Below are positions 49,690 through 61,269 of a stretch of 64,000 nt of DNA, in pieces. The DNA is from Vanilla planifolia (taxonomy: Eukaryota; Streptophyta; Magnoliopsida; Asparagales; Orchidaceae). How positions within the stretch are numbered: the stretch's first letter is position 1; the number at the start of each line of letters is the position of its first letter. Where the stretch lies: NCBI GenBank assembly GCA_023846275.1, contig CM043870.1, forward strand, positions 2,169,527 to 2,233,526, in the 5' to 3' direction. Under the pieces are notes generated by a model that worked only from the letters and a program-made list of their open reading frames with translations, was not told where the DNA came from and did not search any database. A program made the translations under genes and the position numbers.

Positions 49690-50100
49690 ATGACGATTAA
49701 GAGACCAACCAACTCTAATCTCATTAAGGCAACACATAAAATCATCATAATAACCACTAGAAGATTAACTCGTCCCAATCTCATCAATTCATCATAACAA
49801 CCACTAGAAAACCAATTCATCTCAATGGTTATAACAGACCAACTCGCTTTGATTCATCAAGTCATCATAATAAGCATTGGCAAAGGAACTCATCCCAACA
49901 ACAATTAGGATACCAACTCACCCTAATCTCATCATCATTATCATAATCATAACAAATCCCTAACAAAATGGCATGAATTGGTACAGAAAACAAATGTTTA
50001 TCTTCGTTTAACTCATATAAATATATCTACAATTTATAATTTTCACTTTTTGCATATCGCAGATCCTTTATCCTTTATTTTTACACTAATTACATGTAAT
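49690..50100 (+). repeat. Repeat family Y, copy B (left part missing)
   Basis: Continues the segmental duplication with copy A from about 9400 onward. It contains the same catcat and 'ggataccaactcaccc' minisatellite. The part matching 8680-9400 is absent, replaced by the gypsy fragment and repeat X. Confidence 0.7.
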
Positions 50101-50324
50101 ATAAAATAAACAAGCTCATCATCACAATGTGCAATTGAACAGAATAAGAACTACGGCAATAAATAAGATTAGCCAGATCCATTAAGCAAAACATAAATCA
50201 AATTCTAAAGTTTCATATGAAGACATAAGAAGCAATCATAATCATGCTGAAATGAGTTCATACAACATATACTGGCACTATAATTCGACACATATACAGC
50301 AGTATACTGAATAAAGTCACCTAC

Positions 50325-50700
50325 CTACAAGTCACTGAACGAATCCTTTATCTCCCTAGGTTTCTCTTTCTGCAAGGTATTGTTCCTGTGCCTCTTGTCC
50401 CTAAAAACCCGTCGGCCCTGCTCTCTCTACCCAATATCAGCACAACGTAAGGCAACGACCACAAAAAAGGGTTTTGGAAATCACCTGAAATCATCGACCA
50501 AAATGAAATCAACAAATTTATCAGAAGATCGGTAAGCACAACCTAGGGTTCCGAAAATCGCATGAAAACATCATTGGAACTAGATGACCGGAAAGCTTAC
50601 TCCTACACGCAGTCTCGACGGCAAAGCTGTGGCGGTTTCCAAAAATCGCACGAATGGGCAGCCGATCGAATGTGTGGGAATTGCAAGGTGGCGAGGGTAA
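50325..50700 (-). other. Two-exon leader-like sequence, copy B (gene unknown)
   Basis: Duplicate of 10034-10410. Exon-like pieces about 50700-50485 and 50369-50325 (45 nt) keep both donors and the acceptor. Small substitutions do not create or lose splice sites. No protein is recognised. Confidence 0.4.
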
Positions 50701-50789
50701 GACAGTATAGATGTTGGAAGTTTTATATATATGACAATATTAATTAAATAATTTACATTTTATTTGACATTGAAATTTGAAAAAAACGT

Positions 50790-53010
50790 TAAAATTTTAA
50801 ATTGATTCCAAATAAGACAAAACAAACTTCTTCTACTTAAAATATATATATATATATTGTTGCTTTGAAATATTTTATATTTTAATTAATTTTAGTAATT
50901 TTAAAAAAATATTAAACAAACATATTAAAACTATTTATCTTTAACAATGTTGTTATATTGATTTCACAATATTAATTAACTTTTATTAGCATAAAAATAT
51001 TAAAATTATTATTATTATTATTATAAAAAATTAAATATTAGTCCCAATTATAATTGTTATTCTCTTTTAATTTTTAATTTTTTATCATAAATTACTAATT
51101 CTTACTTAATTATTAAAAGCTTGAAAAAACAAAATACTTCTAACATCGTGACTCTTAATTTAAAACTCTCTTCTCGTTTTTATGATCGACAATTCTTAAT
51201 AGTTTAATCTTAACTATGCTCAACTCTCACTTTTGTTTTATTCCCATCCTAACCTCCTTATGCATGACGATTGTTTTCCTCTTGCAATCACGATAGAAGT
51301 AGTTATTTTATTTGCTAATAGAATCACTTAAGATAAGCTTTTGCTAAATCTCTCATAAGGTTTCCTTATGCTATTTTTGTTCTTAGGTTTTATCGATCTT
51401 GAAAACTTAGGTTAATAACTTATCCTTTTAACATCTTCTTAAGAGTTTGATTCATGTTGGTAATTTTACAAAAGACAAATCATAACTTAATAGTTGTTGC
51501 TTTGTTAATGATCATTAGGATGATATTATATGAACTTCTTATTCTTATGTTGTTCAATAAGTGATATTTTAATTTATTATTTACGTACTATTTTTTAATA
51601 TTTTGAAATATTCAATTAATTGAACATCTATTTTTCTTCAACTATAATATCTATTAAAAATCACGTAGTTTATAATTTCTCATATAATAATCACACTTTT
51701 AATAATGAATGCATTTTTTAAAGATCGTCTTAAGTTAATTGAATCAAGTTATGATGATGTTTTACATTTAACAAGTACATAGATATTAGATTAATGTATT
51801 GTATAATATTTGTAATTATAATCTATGTATATAATAATAATAAATGTGAGGTTCTATGTGATAGTATCATAGGCTAACAAAAGTGAAATATAAAAATAAA
51901 ACTATGGTTGTAAAATAAAATTATTTTGAAGGTTTTTTTTTTGTAATAAATGATTATTGATTTGTGTTTTAAAGAAAGCAATATGAGAAAATAAATAAAA
52001 GATAACTATTAAGATGATATTAACTAAAAATACTATTTTTATATATAAAAAATTAGGTAAAGACAAAAACTAAAAAAACAAACAATGAAAAGACTATATA
52101 AAAATAATTTTTTTAAAATTAGTAGACTTATAATAAATATATGATAATAACTAAAATAAATATAAAAGTTATTTTTATTCTAATATCATCATTAAGATTA
52201 TATAATAATATATAATAAAACAATATTTGAGATATTTATTGATTTACTTATTATGATTTAGTTAATGATAAAAAATATTTAAACTTAACGTTATCATTTT
52301 CATATAACAAATAAATATTATGATTATATTTTATCATTCTCTTTCACAAAATAATATCATTTTGTTTTTATACATAGTTCTTTTTTAAAAACTTAATTTA
52401 ATCATTTTATTATATTTTATTCTCATTCGTCACCTAATTCTAATCTACTTAAAACAAAAAAAAATATCTAAATAATCTTAATATGTTTGCTCTATATCTC
52501 TATTTTTTTAGTTTGTGTTTAGTTAGTATTATTATAATTGAAAGTATAATTAACAAATAAAAATAAAATAAAAATTCAAAACAAAAACTATCTTACAAAA
52601 TATATTTTTATTAAAAACAATCTTAATAGATTATTAAATATATATGTCTTTTATTTTTTACTATTATACATATATGTATATTATTTTGCAAATATAAAAA
52701 CAAAAGCTCTCTTGAAAGGGTGAAGTATTTAAGTTTAATTTCATACAAATTAAAATAAATAATAAAAACTATTATTATATTTATTTATAATATTAATTTA
52801 AAGATTTGTTGTATTTTTTTTTATCTTTACAACACAACATCATTATCATTATTTATATTATTTTTTATTAATAAATGTAAGAATATTTTAATTTAAAATT
52901 TCCAAGCAAGCTGTTCTCCATGTTAAACAGATAAAGTTTTAATAATATTTTTTTTTATCCCTTTTTTATTAAAAGTGCTTAATATTACCTTATGAGAGTT
53001 AAATTCACTC
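50790..53010. other. AT-rich intergenic sequence upstream of first prolamin-like gene
   Basis: Very AT-rich with no coding signal. From about 51780 it aligns, with many indels, to 57130-58480 upstream of the second prolamin-like gene, marking a tandem duplication unit. The part 50790-51780 matches nothing else that I noticed. Confidence 0.6.
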
Positions 53011-53012
53011 AT

Positions 53013-53026
53013 CTAACGGTAACTCC
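53013..53026 (+). promoter_or_regulatory. Conserved TAAC-pair box upstream of prolamin-like gene 1
   Basis: CTAACGGTAACTCC, 125 bp before the ATG. The second gene has GTAACGGTAACTCC at 124 bp. It contains two TAAC cores (MYB-type) and an AACGG core. It is conserved while the surrounding AT-rich DNA has diverged. A regulatory role is inference. Confidence 0.4.
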
Positions 53027-53078
53027 TTCCTAAAAGAAACATATCACAGCCATCAATTCTAACCCCCGCCCCAATCCT

Positions 53079-53085
53079 TATAAAT
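53079..53085 (+). promoter_or_regulatory. TATA box of prolamin-like gene 1
   Basis: TATAAAT, 53 bp upstream of the ATG, implies a leader of about 25-30 nt. The context 'tataaatccacgtctccccg' is identical in gene 2. Confidence 0.7.
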
Positions 53086-53137
53086 CCACGTCTCCCCGCC
53101 ATCTCCCACCCAAACCAGCTCGCACAGCATCTCACCA

Positions 53138-53494
53138 ATGGCCACATCAGCATCAGCCTGGGCGCTCCTCGTCCTCCTCGTCGCCTCCGCGGCTGTCCCC
53201 CCGGCGTCGTCGTTCGAAATCGGCGGCAACGTCGCCGACCCCTTCGCCTGCTGGAAGGCAATCCTCCTCCTCCGACACTGCGTCCCCAATGTGGCCGTGC
53301 CGGCCGCCCTCAACGTCCACGTCAACCTGCCGTCGGCCTGCTGCTCTGCTCTGTATCAGATCGGAGCAAAGTGCCACCCCGCGGTAGAATACCTCGCGGA
53401 CGTAGCTTATGCTCCTAAGGTGGTCTCCGTCATCACTGTCATATGTGGCCGTGACTACGCCCATGTGCCCAAGCCTGCTCCGGTGCTTAATTAG
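53138..53494 (+). CDS. Secreted six-cysteine prolamin-like (ECA1-type) protein 1
   Basis: A single-exon gene of 118 residues. An N-terminal hydrophobic segment (about residues 5-25, ending PPASS) is a clear signal peptide. The mature part has six cysteines at 38, 48, 68, 69, 79 and 103 (C-x9-C-x18-CC... order C, C, CC, C, C) with CWKAILLLRHC and ACCSALYQIGAKCHP. That is the pattern of the plant Prolamin_like / ECA1-gametogenesis-related family, whose known members (e.g. EC1 egg-cell proteins) are secreted and mostly expressed in the female gametophyte. GC-rich codon third positions contrast with the AT-rich surroundings. TATA box at 53079. The exact role and the expression site are unknown. 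It ends PKPAPVLN before a TAG stop. Confidence 0.88.
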   Translation: MATSASAWALLVLLVASAAVPPASSFEIGGNVADPFACWKAILLLRHCVPNVAVPAALNVHVNLPSACCSALYQIGAKCHPAVEYLADVAYAPKVVSVITVICGRDYAHVPKPAPVLN

Positions 53495-53499
53495 TTCTC

Positions 53500-54680
53500 T
53501 ATTGTTAAATGAGTGTTAAGCATTTGGCCATTTATGGCATTTATAAAAGAGCATGGTTATATCTGCAAAAATTGATAATAACATACCAAGTCATTTTCAT
53601 GGAGGCTCAAATTGTAGGGCATTGGTGAGAAGAATTATGGACTAGCCCATAAAATGACCTTCATGTCCTTATAGTAAACTCCAATTCACGATCTTGAGGC
53701 CTCAAGGACTAATCATTAAAATATTTTATCTTTTATAGAACTTCAAATATACACACCAATAAAGGTTGAGTCACTCCATATATAATGTCATATCAATAGA
53801 TGTCCAAAACATTTGGACAAATAGCCTTGATAACTTCACATCAAAACTAAAATGATCGAGGGTGATGAATTAAAGTTCTTTAGACAGATAGAAAATATTT
53901 TATGTATTTTGAGTATTGCATAGAATTTTTTTTAAAAATATTACAGATGATGACTATTGGATGAGTAAAACATCTCCTTTAAAACTCAATTATTTTATCT
54001 AATAAATTTTTTTAACACAATTTTACAAAGACATTTCTATATAACTAACTGTCGTTAAGAGATTTGAGATGAAGAATGAACATTATATAACTCCGTCTAT
54101 AGATTGATTTTGTGCTTTTCAATGATAAGGTGTCACAATGACAAGCTCCGTTATATTATATAGTATAATTCAATAGTACTTTATTAATAAAAATATGACT
54201 TAAAAAATGACAATAGAATAAAATAAACAAAGCCTAAAACTTTAGTCTAAATGTAATCATAACTTAATATTGTGTAGATAATTATATGATTGGTACTTTG
54301 ACTCTAATACCAACTATTTCTAAACATCCATCTCCTTCAAATATTCAAAAGTAATAAGGGCACATCTATCCAATTTTATTTCATAATAGAGGCTATCTTA
54401 ACCCTTTCAATGAATAAACAAATTAATTAGTTATCTACATATGGAAGGTAGATCAATGTCAAGAAATTTCATGGATGGCACAACAAGAAAATAACTAGTA
54501 AGGATGCACTTAGAGCCCTTTAAGGCTTAGAAAGAAAGAACTCCATGCAATGACACATGAAGAAGAGCATTCGAAGAAGTAGCATGGACTTCAACAAAGG
54601 AACTTTCCTTCCTATACATGTAAAAGTTAGTATCAAACCATGATTGGAATTTAGGATAAAAGAAAACCAGTGAGGAAATT
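53500..54680. other. AT-rich intergenic sequence between the prolamin-like genes
   Basis: I see no gene. Parts near 54470-54550 ('aactagtaaggatgcactt', 'cccttcaaggc'-like) are diverged relatives of 4035-4130 of the intron repeat block. The rest is unrecognised. Confidence 0.5.
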
Positions 54681-54689
54681 CTTCTAATA

Positions 54690-55430
54690 AAAAACATCAA
54701 TGTTGCATATTGTTTTAAATAATCACCAAGAAACTAGAGAACGATAAATAAATAATAATTTTTCATAATTTTTCATCAATTTCAATGGATATAGAATGAT
54801 AAATAATCAAAAGGATAAAAAACAATCAATTATAAAAATACAAATAAGAACAATGGTAATGACTATAATCACCAATTTTTGTAAAATAACATATGAAATA
54901 GCAACAAAATTGGGAATAAAAATCTATGTAAGTAATGGTGTTACTTTACTCAAATTTTATCCAACAAGGGTTGGGGTAGCCAAGAAACCAAATCAAATCA
55001 CATTTTCGTCCCCAAAGGATCTAAACTAGATCTAACCCTTCAAAATCCAATTTTTTCTCCTATTCTAAATTGATTTTCATAAATATAATTATGATTTAAA
55101 TGATACAACATTGATCTGATTGACCCATTGTTTGAATCATTAAACAACTACATAGTTCCTTGATTGATTGGTCCAATCAACGGCTCATTTTTATAGCTGT
55201 ACAATGCTACATAACTTAGTTAAAGATAGATAGCATTGAAGCCAAAATACCCTCAACATCTCTTGATGTCATGCCAATAAGGAAAAAATGTGCACAAATT
55301 ACCCATAAAAATCATGAAAAAGAACAAAAAGATAAAAGAAGTTGTAGCCACACAAATCATGTATTGCTTGGTCTTTAGATTGGCCAAGTAATCATATCAA
55401 ATTTTTTTAAAGAAACTCCAAGATCAAAAC
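54690..55430 (+). repeat. Repeat family X, copy between prolamin-like genes
   Basis: Diverged copy of 4140-4560, 40800-41200 and 46888-47530. The 77-codon frame at 54796-55029 is only a by-product of this repeat. The order X then Y seen here recurs upstream of eIF3b copy B. Confidence 0.65.
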
Positions 55431-55633
55431 TTAGATTAAAATTGAGTAACCATCAAGAGTTGACTATGCAAAATAACAAGTATCTAGGTATAAATTTTCA
55501 AGGTAACTAATAGAGACAACGTTTTTTTAGATCTAAGATATCTAACACAATATCTTTAATGTTTCATATAATTGTATAAAAACTTATATATCTTAATAAA
55601 ATCTAAAGGAAACATTACATGTTGAAAAGGAGA

Positions 55634-55652
55634 TAGAGAGAGAGAGAGAGTA
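55634..55652. repeat. (GA)n microsatellite
   Basis: About 18 bp of GA repeats within otherwise unrecognised DNA. Confidence 0.9.
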
Positions 55653-55829
55653 GCTAAAGATGGTGATGTTGGTTGAGATGGAGATGAATAATTGGGAGAG
55701 TTGATGAAATGCATTTATGAACTTGTTTTATTCAATCTAAGAGGTCATTGGTTATTTATTTCTAGAAAAGCCTATCAAAAAGCTATTAGTCATGGAAGCT
55801 TGAAGGAAGGTGGTCTCTTAAAGAAACTC

Positions 55830-57120
55830 TTAATCGAAGAAATCATAAAGATGTGATTAATAGCAAGATAGGGATTTGAGATAAACAAAAGATATTTTGC
55901 AAAAAAATAATACTAATTAACAAATTCGTATTACTTATTATATTTATCATCAAAATTATAATGACCCGACTCCTATTAGATTAGTATTTAAAGATCATTT
56001 TTTTCAAATTAAAGTCATTTATCAATGTTTAATTAGATGAAATTTCTTATGTAATTGCTTGCTTTTTCTTGCACATTTATACAACATTTACAATAACACC
56101 ACTCAAAGCATTCTATATTGAATGTCGAGAACATTCCATGCAATTATTTATTAAGTAGTTACTATTTTTGAAATCCACAATTCTATAGATCAATCTACAA
56201 TCAAGCAAATTATAATAACTCTAATAAAAATATTAAGAATAGATTAACAACATTAACACAAACATCAAAAAGGTAATAAGTCTCAAACAAACCACGTAGT
56301 TATTTAGTCATCATATTGTTCAGCCATCTAAGTCATCCTCTCTCAAGAGGCCAACTCAACTCAAATCAAACTATCATAATCACTAGGAGATCTATTTGTC
56401 CCAATAATGATTGGGGGACTAACTCATCCTAATCACAATTGGGAGACAAACTCAACCCAACCTCAACATTATCAAATAGCCATAACCATTAGAAGACTAA
56501 TTTATTAAAACAATGATTGAGAGACCAACCCACTCCAATCTTATTTGGACATCACATCAAATCATCATAATAATCATTGTGAGACTAACACATACTTATC
56601 TCATCAAGTCATCGTAATAATCACTAATAAACCAATTCATTCCAATTGTTAATAAGGGACCAACTCACTTTGATTTCACCAAGTCATTGTGATAAATATT
56701 GGGAGACCAATTCATCCTAATAATGATTGGGAGACAAACTCACCCCAATCTTGTCATCATTATCGTAATCATAGCAAATCTCTAAAAAAATGTTATGAAT
56801 GGGTATATTAAACAAATTTTTATCTTCATTTATCTCGTATAAATATATCATCTCATTTACAATTTTCAAGTTTAACATATTGCACATTCTCTATCCTTTA
56901 TTTTATATTAATTGCATATAAAATAAAATTAGAAATGTCACCATCTTGTTGTGTCAGTAAATATTATAAGAATTATAAAAATAAATGTTTTTAGCCATAA
57001 CTATTAAACCAAACATAAATTGTATTCTAAAATTTCATATAAAGATAATATAAGTAATGTATCAACAATCATAATCATGTTGAAATGAGTTTAATACAAC
57101 ATAAAATGACACTATAATTT
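55830..57120 (+). repeat. Repeat family Y, copy between prolamin-like genes
   Basis: Diverged copy of 8680-10000: 'gaagaaatcataaag', 'tactaattaacaaatt', 'aatgacccgactcctatta' and the minisatellite at 56330-56770. It stops before the leader-like sequence that follows Y in the eIF3b flanks. Confidence 0.65.
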
Positions 57121-58385
57121 AACAAGGTATGATTATATATTATATTTAATAAAGAGATAGATATTATTTTAATAGATTCTATAATATTTGTATCTATGAT
57201 TTATATACACAACAAAGATTGAAATTATTAGTGTGAGTACAAGTACAAAAAAATTTAATAATAATGATAAGTGTAAGGTGTTATGTAACAATATTATAGG
57301 CTAACCAAAGTAAAATATAAAAATAAAAATATGGTTGTAAACTAAATTGTATGGAGGTCTTTTTGTAAGAAATAATTATTGATTTGTATTATAAAATAGA
57401 AGCATATGAGAAACTCAATAAAAAAAACTATTAAGATGAGATCAAATGATAATACAAAAAAATGAATAATAAAAAGACTATTTAAAAATTAATTTTCTAA
57501 ATTAATAGATTTATAATTAATATATGATAACAACTAAAATAATTATAGAGATATTTTTTTATTCTAAGATTATTGTTAAGATTATATAACAATAAATAAT
57601 ATATATAGTTGAGATTGTTTATTAATATACTTATCATGATATAATTAACTATAAGAAATATTTATGCTTAATCTTGTCACCTTCATATAACAAATAAATA
57701 TTATGATTGTATTTTACTGTTTTTCTTACACAAAATAATACCATTTTATCGTTATACATAAATATTGTTTAAAACTCATTTTAATGACAATTTAATCATT
57801 TTTATTACATTTCATCTTCACTTATCTCTTAATTCTTTTCCACTTAAAACAAAAAATATTTAAATAATCTTAATATTCTCGCTCAACAATTCTATTTTTC
57901 TTAGTTTGTTTTTGGCCATTATTATCATCATTGAAAGTATAATTATAAAATAAAAAAAATTCAAACAAAAAATGTTTAAAAATATTTTTTATTTGAAATA
58001 ATCCTTAATGGATGGTTAAATATATGATTTTATTTTCAAACATATGCATACATCTATATTATTTTGTAAATATGAAGAACAAAAGCTCTCTTGAAAAGGC
58101 GAAATTGTTAAAGTTAATTTCATATAAATTAAGATATGTAATAAAAACTATTATTGCATTTATATTATTTTATATTAATGATTTGCTGATTTTTTTTATC
58201 TTTGCAACACATCACCATTATTATTATTTATATAATTTTTAATTAATAAATGTAAGAATATTTTAATTTAAAATTTTAAAGTAAATTGTTCTCCATTATT
58301 AAACAGATAAAATTCTAATAATATTTTTTTGTCCTTTCTTATTAAATGTGCTTAACATAACCTTAAAAGAGTTAAATTCACTCAT

Positions 58386-58399
58386 GTAACGGTAACTCC
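58386..58399 (+). promoter_or_regulatory. Conserved TAAC-pair box upstream of prolamin-like gene 2
   Basis: GTAACGGTAACTCC, 124 bp before the ATG, the counterpart of 53013-53026. Confidence 0.4.
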
Positions 58400-58450
58400 C
58401 TCCTAAAAGAAACATATCACAGCCATCAATTCTAATCCGCGCGCCATACC

Positions 58451-58457
58451 TATAAAT
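58451..58457 (+). promoter_or_regulatory. TATA box of prolamin-like gene 2
   Basis: TATAAAT, 53 bp before the ATG, same spacing as in gene 1. Confidence 0.7.
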
Positions 58458-58509
58458 CCACGTCTCCCCGCCATCTCACACCCAAACCAACTCGAACCGC
58501 ATCTCACCA

Positions 58510-58866
58510 ATGGCCACGTCAGCATCATCCTGGGCGGTCCTCCTCCTCATCGTCGCCTCCGCGGCGGTCCCGTCGGCGTCGTCGTTCGAAATCGGACGCG
58601 GCGTCGCCGACCCCTTCGCCTGCTGGAAGGCGATTCTCCTCCTCCGACACTGCGTCCCCAACGTGGCCGTGCCGGCCGCCCTCAACGTCCACGTCAACCT
58701 GCCGCCGGCCTGCTGCGCGGCTCTGTATCAGATCGGAGCGAAGTGCCACCCCGCGGTAGAATACCTCGCAGACTTATCATATGCTCCTAAGGTGACCTCC
58801 GTCATCACCGTCATATGTGGCCATGACTACGCCCGTGTGCCCAAGCCTGCTCCGGTGGTTAATTAG
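58510..58866 (+). CDS. Secreted six-cysteine prolamin-like (ECA1-type) protein 2
   Basis: Tandem paralogue of the gene at 53138, also 118 residues and single-exon. By my count 15 residues differ, clustered in the signal peptide (positions 7-22), at 30-31, and near the C-terminus. The core from CWKAILLLRHC to HVNLP is identical, and all six cysteines are kept. Differences such as Arg-105 to His and His-109 to Arg swap charge positions in the C-terminal loop. An AATAAA signal lies shortly downstream (about 58884). The open frame, conserved cysteines and kept promoter suggest both copies are functional. Family role as for gene 1; its specific function is unknown. Confidence 0.88.
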   Translation: MATSASSWAVLLLIVASAAVPSASSFEIGRGVADPFACWKAILLLRHCVPNVAVPAALNVHVNLPPACCAALYQIGAKCHPAVEYLADLSYAPKVTSVITVICGHDYARVPKPAPVVN

Positions 58867-58899
58867 TTCTCTATGGTGATTTGAAATAAATGAGTTTGT

Positions 58900-59316
58900 T
58901 AAGATTTTGGGCATTTTGTGGTATTTATAAAAACGTTTGACCATTTCTGCAAAAATAAGTCAATGAAGGGATTCATTTTGGAGAAAATTAAATTAGTATT
59001 TTTAATTTTTTATATTGAATAAAAAATTAGAAAATAATATTTAATTTTGTCATCAAATTTTCTAAAAATTCAAATTTATTTTTTTAAAATTTAATCAAAA
59101 TAAATTTTATCAATGATGAAAATAATATTTTTTTTAAGCGCACAAAGATGCATTTTGAGTAAAAGCTACATAAATTCAGATATTAAATATTTATAAGTTT
59201 AATGTTTTAAGAGAAATATATTTTTATATATTTATTTCAAGAAAAATGGAATCAAATGTGTCCGGCGCCGGCAGACATTCCCATCTCTTATCCCCCGGTT
59301 CGAAGAGCTTTCGGTG
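58900..59316. other. Intergenic, upstream of ubiquitin-like gene
   Basis: AT-rich up to about 59250, then a GC-rich leader ('gtccggcgccggcagac') just before the ATG at 59317. No clear TATA box; 'atatatttttatatattt' near 59215 is the only candidate. Confidence 0.45.
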
Positions 59317-59669
59317 ATGGCCGGAAAAGAGATGGGCGTGGAGATCACCGTCAAGACTGTAGGACCATCACGCCCTAAGCTGCTTCGTGTTCCCGCTGAC
59401 ATCAAGGTATTCTCCCTCGTACCCTAATTCCCTTGGTTGTGATTGGAGATTTACCCGTGATCCGTCATCCTCGCCAACTCTAGCGGAAACGTTGCCTCGT
59501 ACTCCCGTATTGATTTCGGTTATATTTAAGGTGCGTGATCTGAAAAGATCTGTGGCGTCTGAGTGCTGTCTTCCAGTGGAGCGATTGAAGCTGGTGCTGC
59601 ATGGCAAGGTTCTCCACGAAAGGAAGAATGCGGACAGCGAACATGTGCGCCTTCGATTGGAGAATGGGG
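59317..59669 (+). CDS. Ubiquitin-like-domain protein, first two exons (runs off right edge)
   Basis: Exon 1 59317..59406 (30 codons) and exon 2 59531..59669 (46 codons plus 1 nt), joined in phase 0 across a 124 bp GT-AG intron. They encode the N-terminal ubiquitin-like fold: MGVEITVKTVGPSRPKLLRV, VRDLKRSVASECCLPVERLK, LVLHGKVLHERKNADSEHV, RLRLENG. The pattern beta-beta-helix then 'L-LVL-GK-L' is characteristic. From memory this N-terminus resembles plant proteins that carry a ubiquitin-like domain followed by a C-terminal SAYSvFN membrane-associated domain, but that part is not seen here. The donor at 59670 opens an intron of at least 4.3 kb if the gene is whole. A 5' fragment is the alternative. 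Confidence 0.65.
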
Positions 59670-61032
59670 GTTAGTTTGGCTCTTCTTCCAGTAAACTCTG
59701 TGATGGGTAGTTTGCAGTTTTTTTTGTTTGCTCAAACATTTGTTACCCTTACGTGATTCTGTTTTATTCCTTAGTTTGTCCATTGCTATCTCAAGAACTG
59801 TCTCCGTTTTATTATAAATTAATTGTTTGAGGGTAGTTCTTTCTTTGAGCCGCCATCTGATACCCCTTAGATGGAGCAACTTTGGCTGGCTTAAGTACCG
59901 AAATGTTGGGTTTACTGTCATCATTCTCTTTTACAACTAGAATGTGCTTGGTGTCTTTTACAAACATAGTGATTTGACTTCGTGACAAGTTTTGGATTTG
60001 ATTTATTTGCATTATAATGAATGTTAAGCAACGCTTCTTAGGTAATACATATGCCAACCCCTAGCCCTTAGGAGAGAGTGCATCATGCTGACATTGTTGA
60101 GGTGGGGCAAATTTGAAGAGAAATGTTTTCTTCGAGTTAATTACAACCAGATGAATTATCATGGTTGTAGGTGCTTAATTTAGTTTTAGAGACACTATTA
60201 TTTTTGTTTTGGATGTTCATGGTGATCACCTTGTCATGGTATTCTTGACGAATAAGACCCTATCTCTTGATTGCCACTAGCTTCCTACTTAAAAGCCTGT
60301 TAGTGGAGTCAAAGGGAGTAATTATGAGGAATTTGGAGAATGTTTCTAAAAAAACTTTTGTTGCTTTAAGCTAATATTGAGTTGAATTCTTTGTCAATGA
60401 ATAAATGGATTTCCTTGGCTACTCTTTGTGGTTTCTTTCATAGGTTAAGCATCCTAAGGGATTTAGATTAGTCAAATTGACCCAAAGTTTATCTATCTCC
60501 AAGTCTTTTCTAGCTTTTGAAGAAAGGTAAGATAATGTTCATGAATCTTGTCCGACAACATGTCTTAATCCCAATAGGTAGAGTTGTTTACAAGAATCTT
60601 ATGGTATCACTATGCTATGTCACAACTCTACCTTAACATTGAAGCATGCCAAATTTTTTCTAATGACCTTTCGTTGTTTATTTTTAGATTTATGTCTTCT
60701 TCAAATTATACTGATGATTTCAACAACACACATATCCTAATATGAGAATTAAATGACCTTTATTTACCATTAGCTCAATATCAAAGCTAACTTTCTCTAA
60801 TATTGTCCGGAAGTGACACTACTCAAACATTCTCTTGAATGTACTTGTATATAGTTGTACCCTTATAATATAGTTGCCCATTCATTTCAATATTTTAATT
60901 TCTTAAATATTTTTTTATTTATATGTTTGGACTTAATAGGTTGACGTTTCGAATTATGTTAAATTTTTTATCTTATTACAATCTTATAAAATGTGTATTT
61001 TATGTCAAGTGGGGGTTTTATTATACAACTTA

Positions 61033-61269
61033 TTAGAAGCATTCATCTATTTCATTTAACCTGTCTAAATAATATAATATTGTCGATCTCACTATAGTCT
61101 TATAAAGCATGCATTTAATTGTAAGTATGCTTTCTTTATCACGCAATGCACCAAAAATATTCATCCATTTCGTATAGTTTATTTGGAACAAATTATTAAT
61201 ATTTTCATCAAGTTCCTCATTACTTTTGAAATAAAAAAGCCCAAGAAAATGAGGCATCTTATTCTTCAA
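61033..61269 (-). mobile_element. LINE reverse-transcriptase C-terminal remnant
   Basis: The minus-strand frame contains INYTKWMNIFGALRDKES, then ILTIKCMLYKTIVRSTILYY. This matches the plant LINE pattern 'I-WKWR--GVLCD---P-KLK-K-Y-T-VRP--LYG' after the RT palm. It is a short, decayed piece with no endonuclease or intact RT nearby. Confidence 0.6.

Larger units (their letters stand above)
57130..58480. repeat. Duplicated upstream region of prolamin-like gene 2
   Basis: Aligns with about 51780-53110 upstream of gene 1, with indels. Together with the genes it defines a tandem duplication unit of about 1.75 kb. Conservation rises sharply in the last 130 bp before the ATG. Confidence 0.7.

Noticed and set aside
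53013-53464. Minus-strand frames across the first prolamin-like gene, repeated at 58476-58749
   Set aside because: They are antisense shadows of GC-rich codons. The plus-strand product has a signal peptide and family cysteines.
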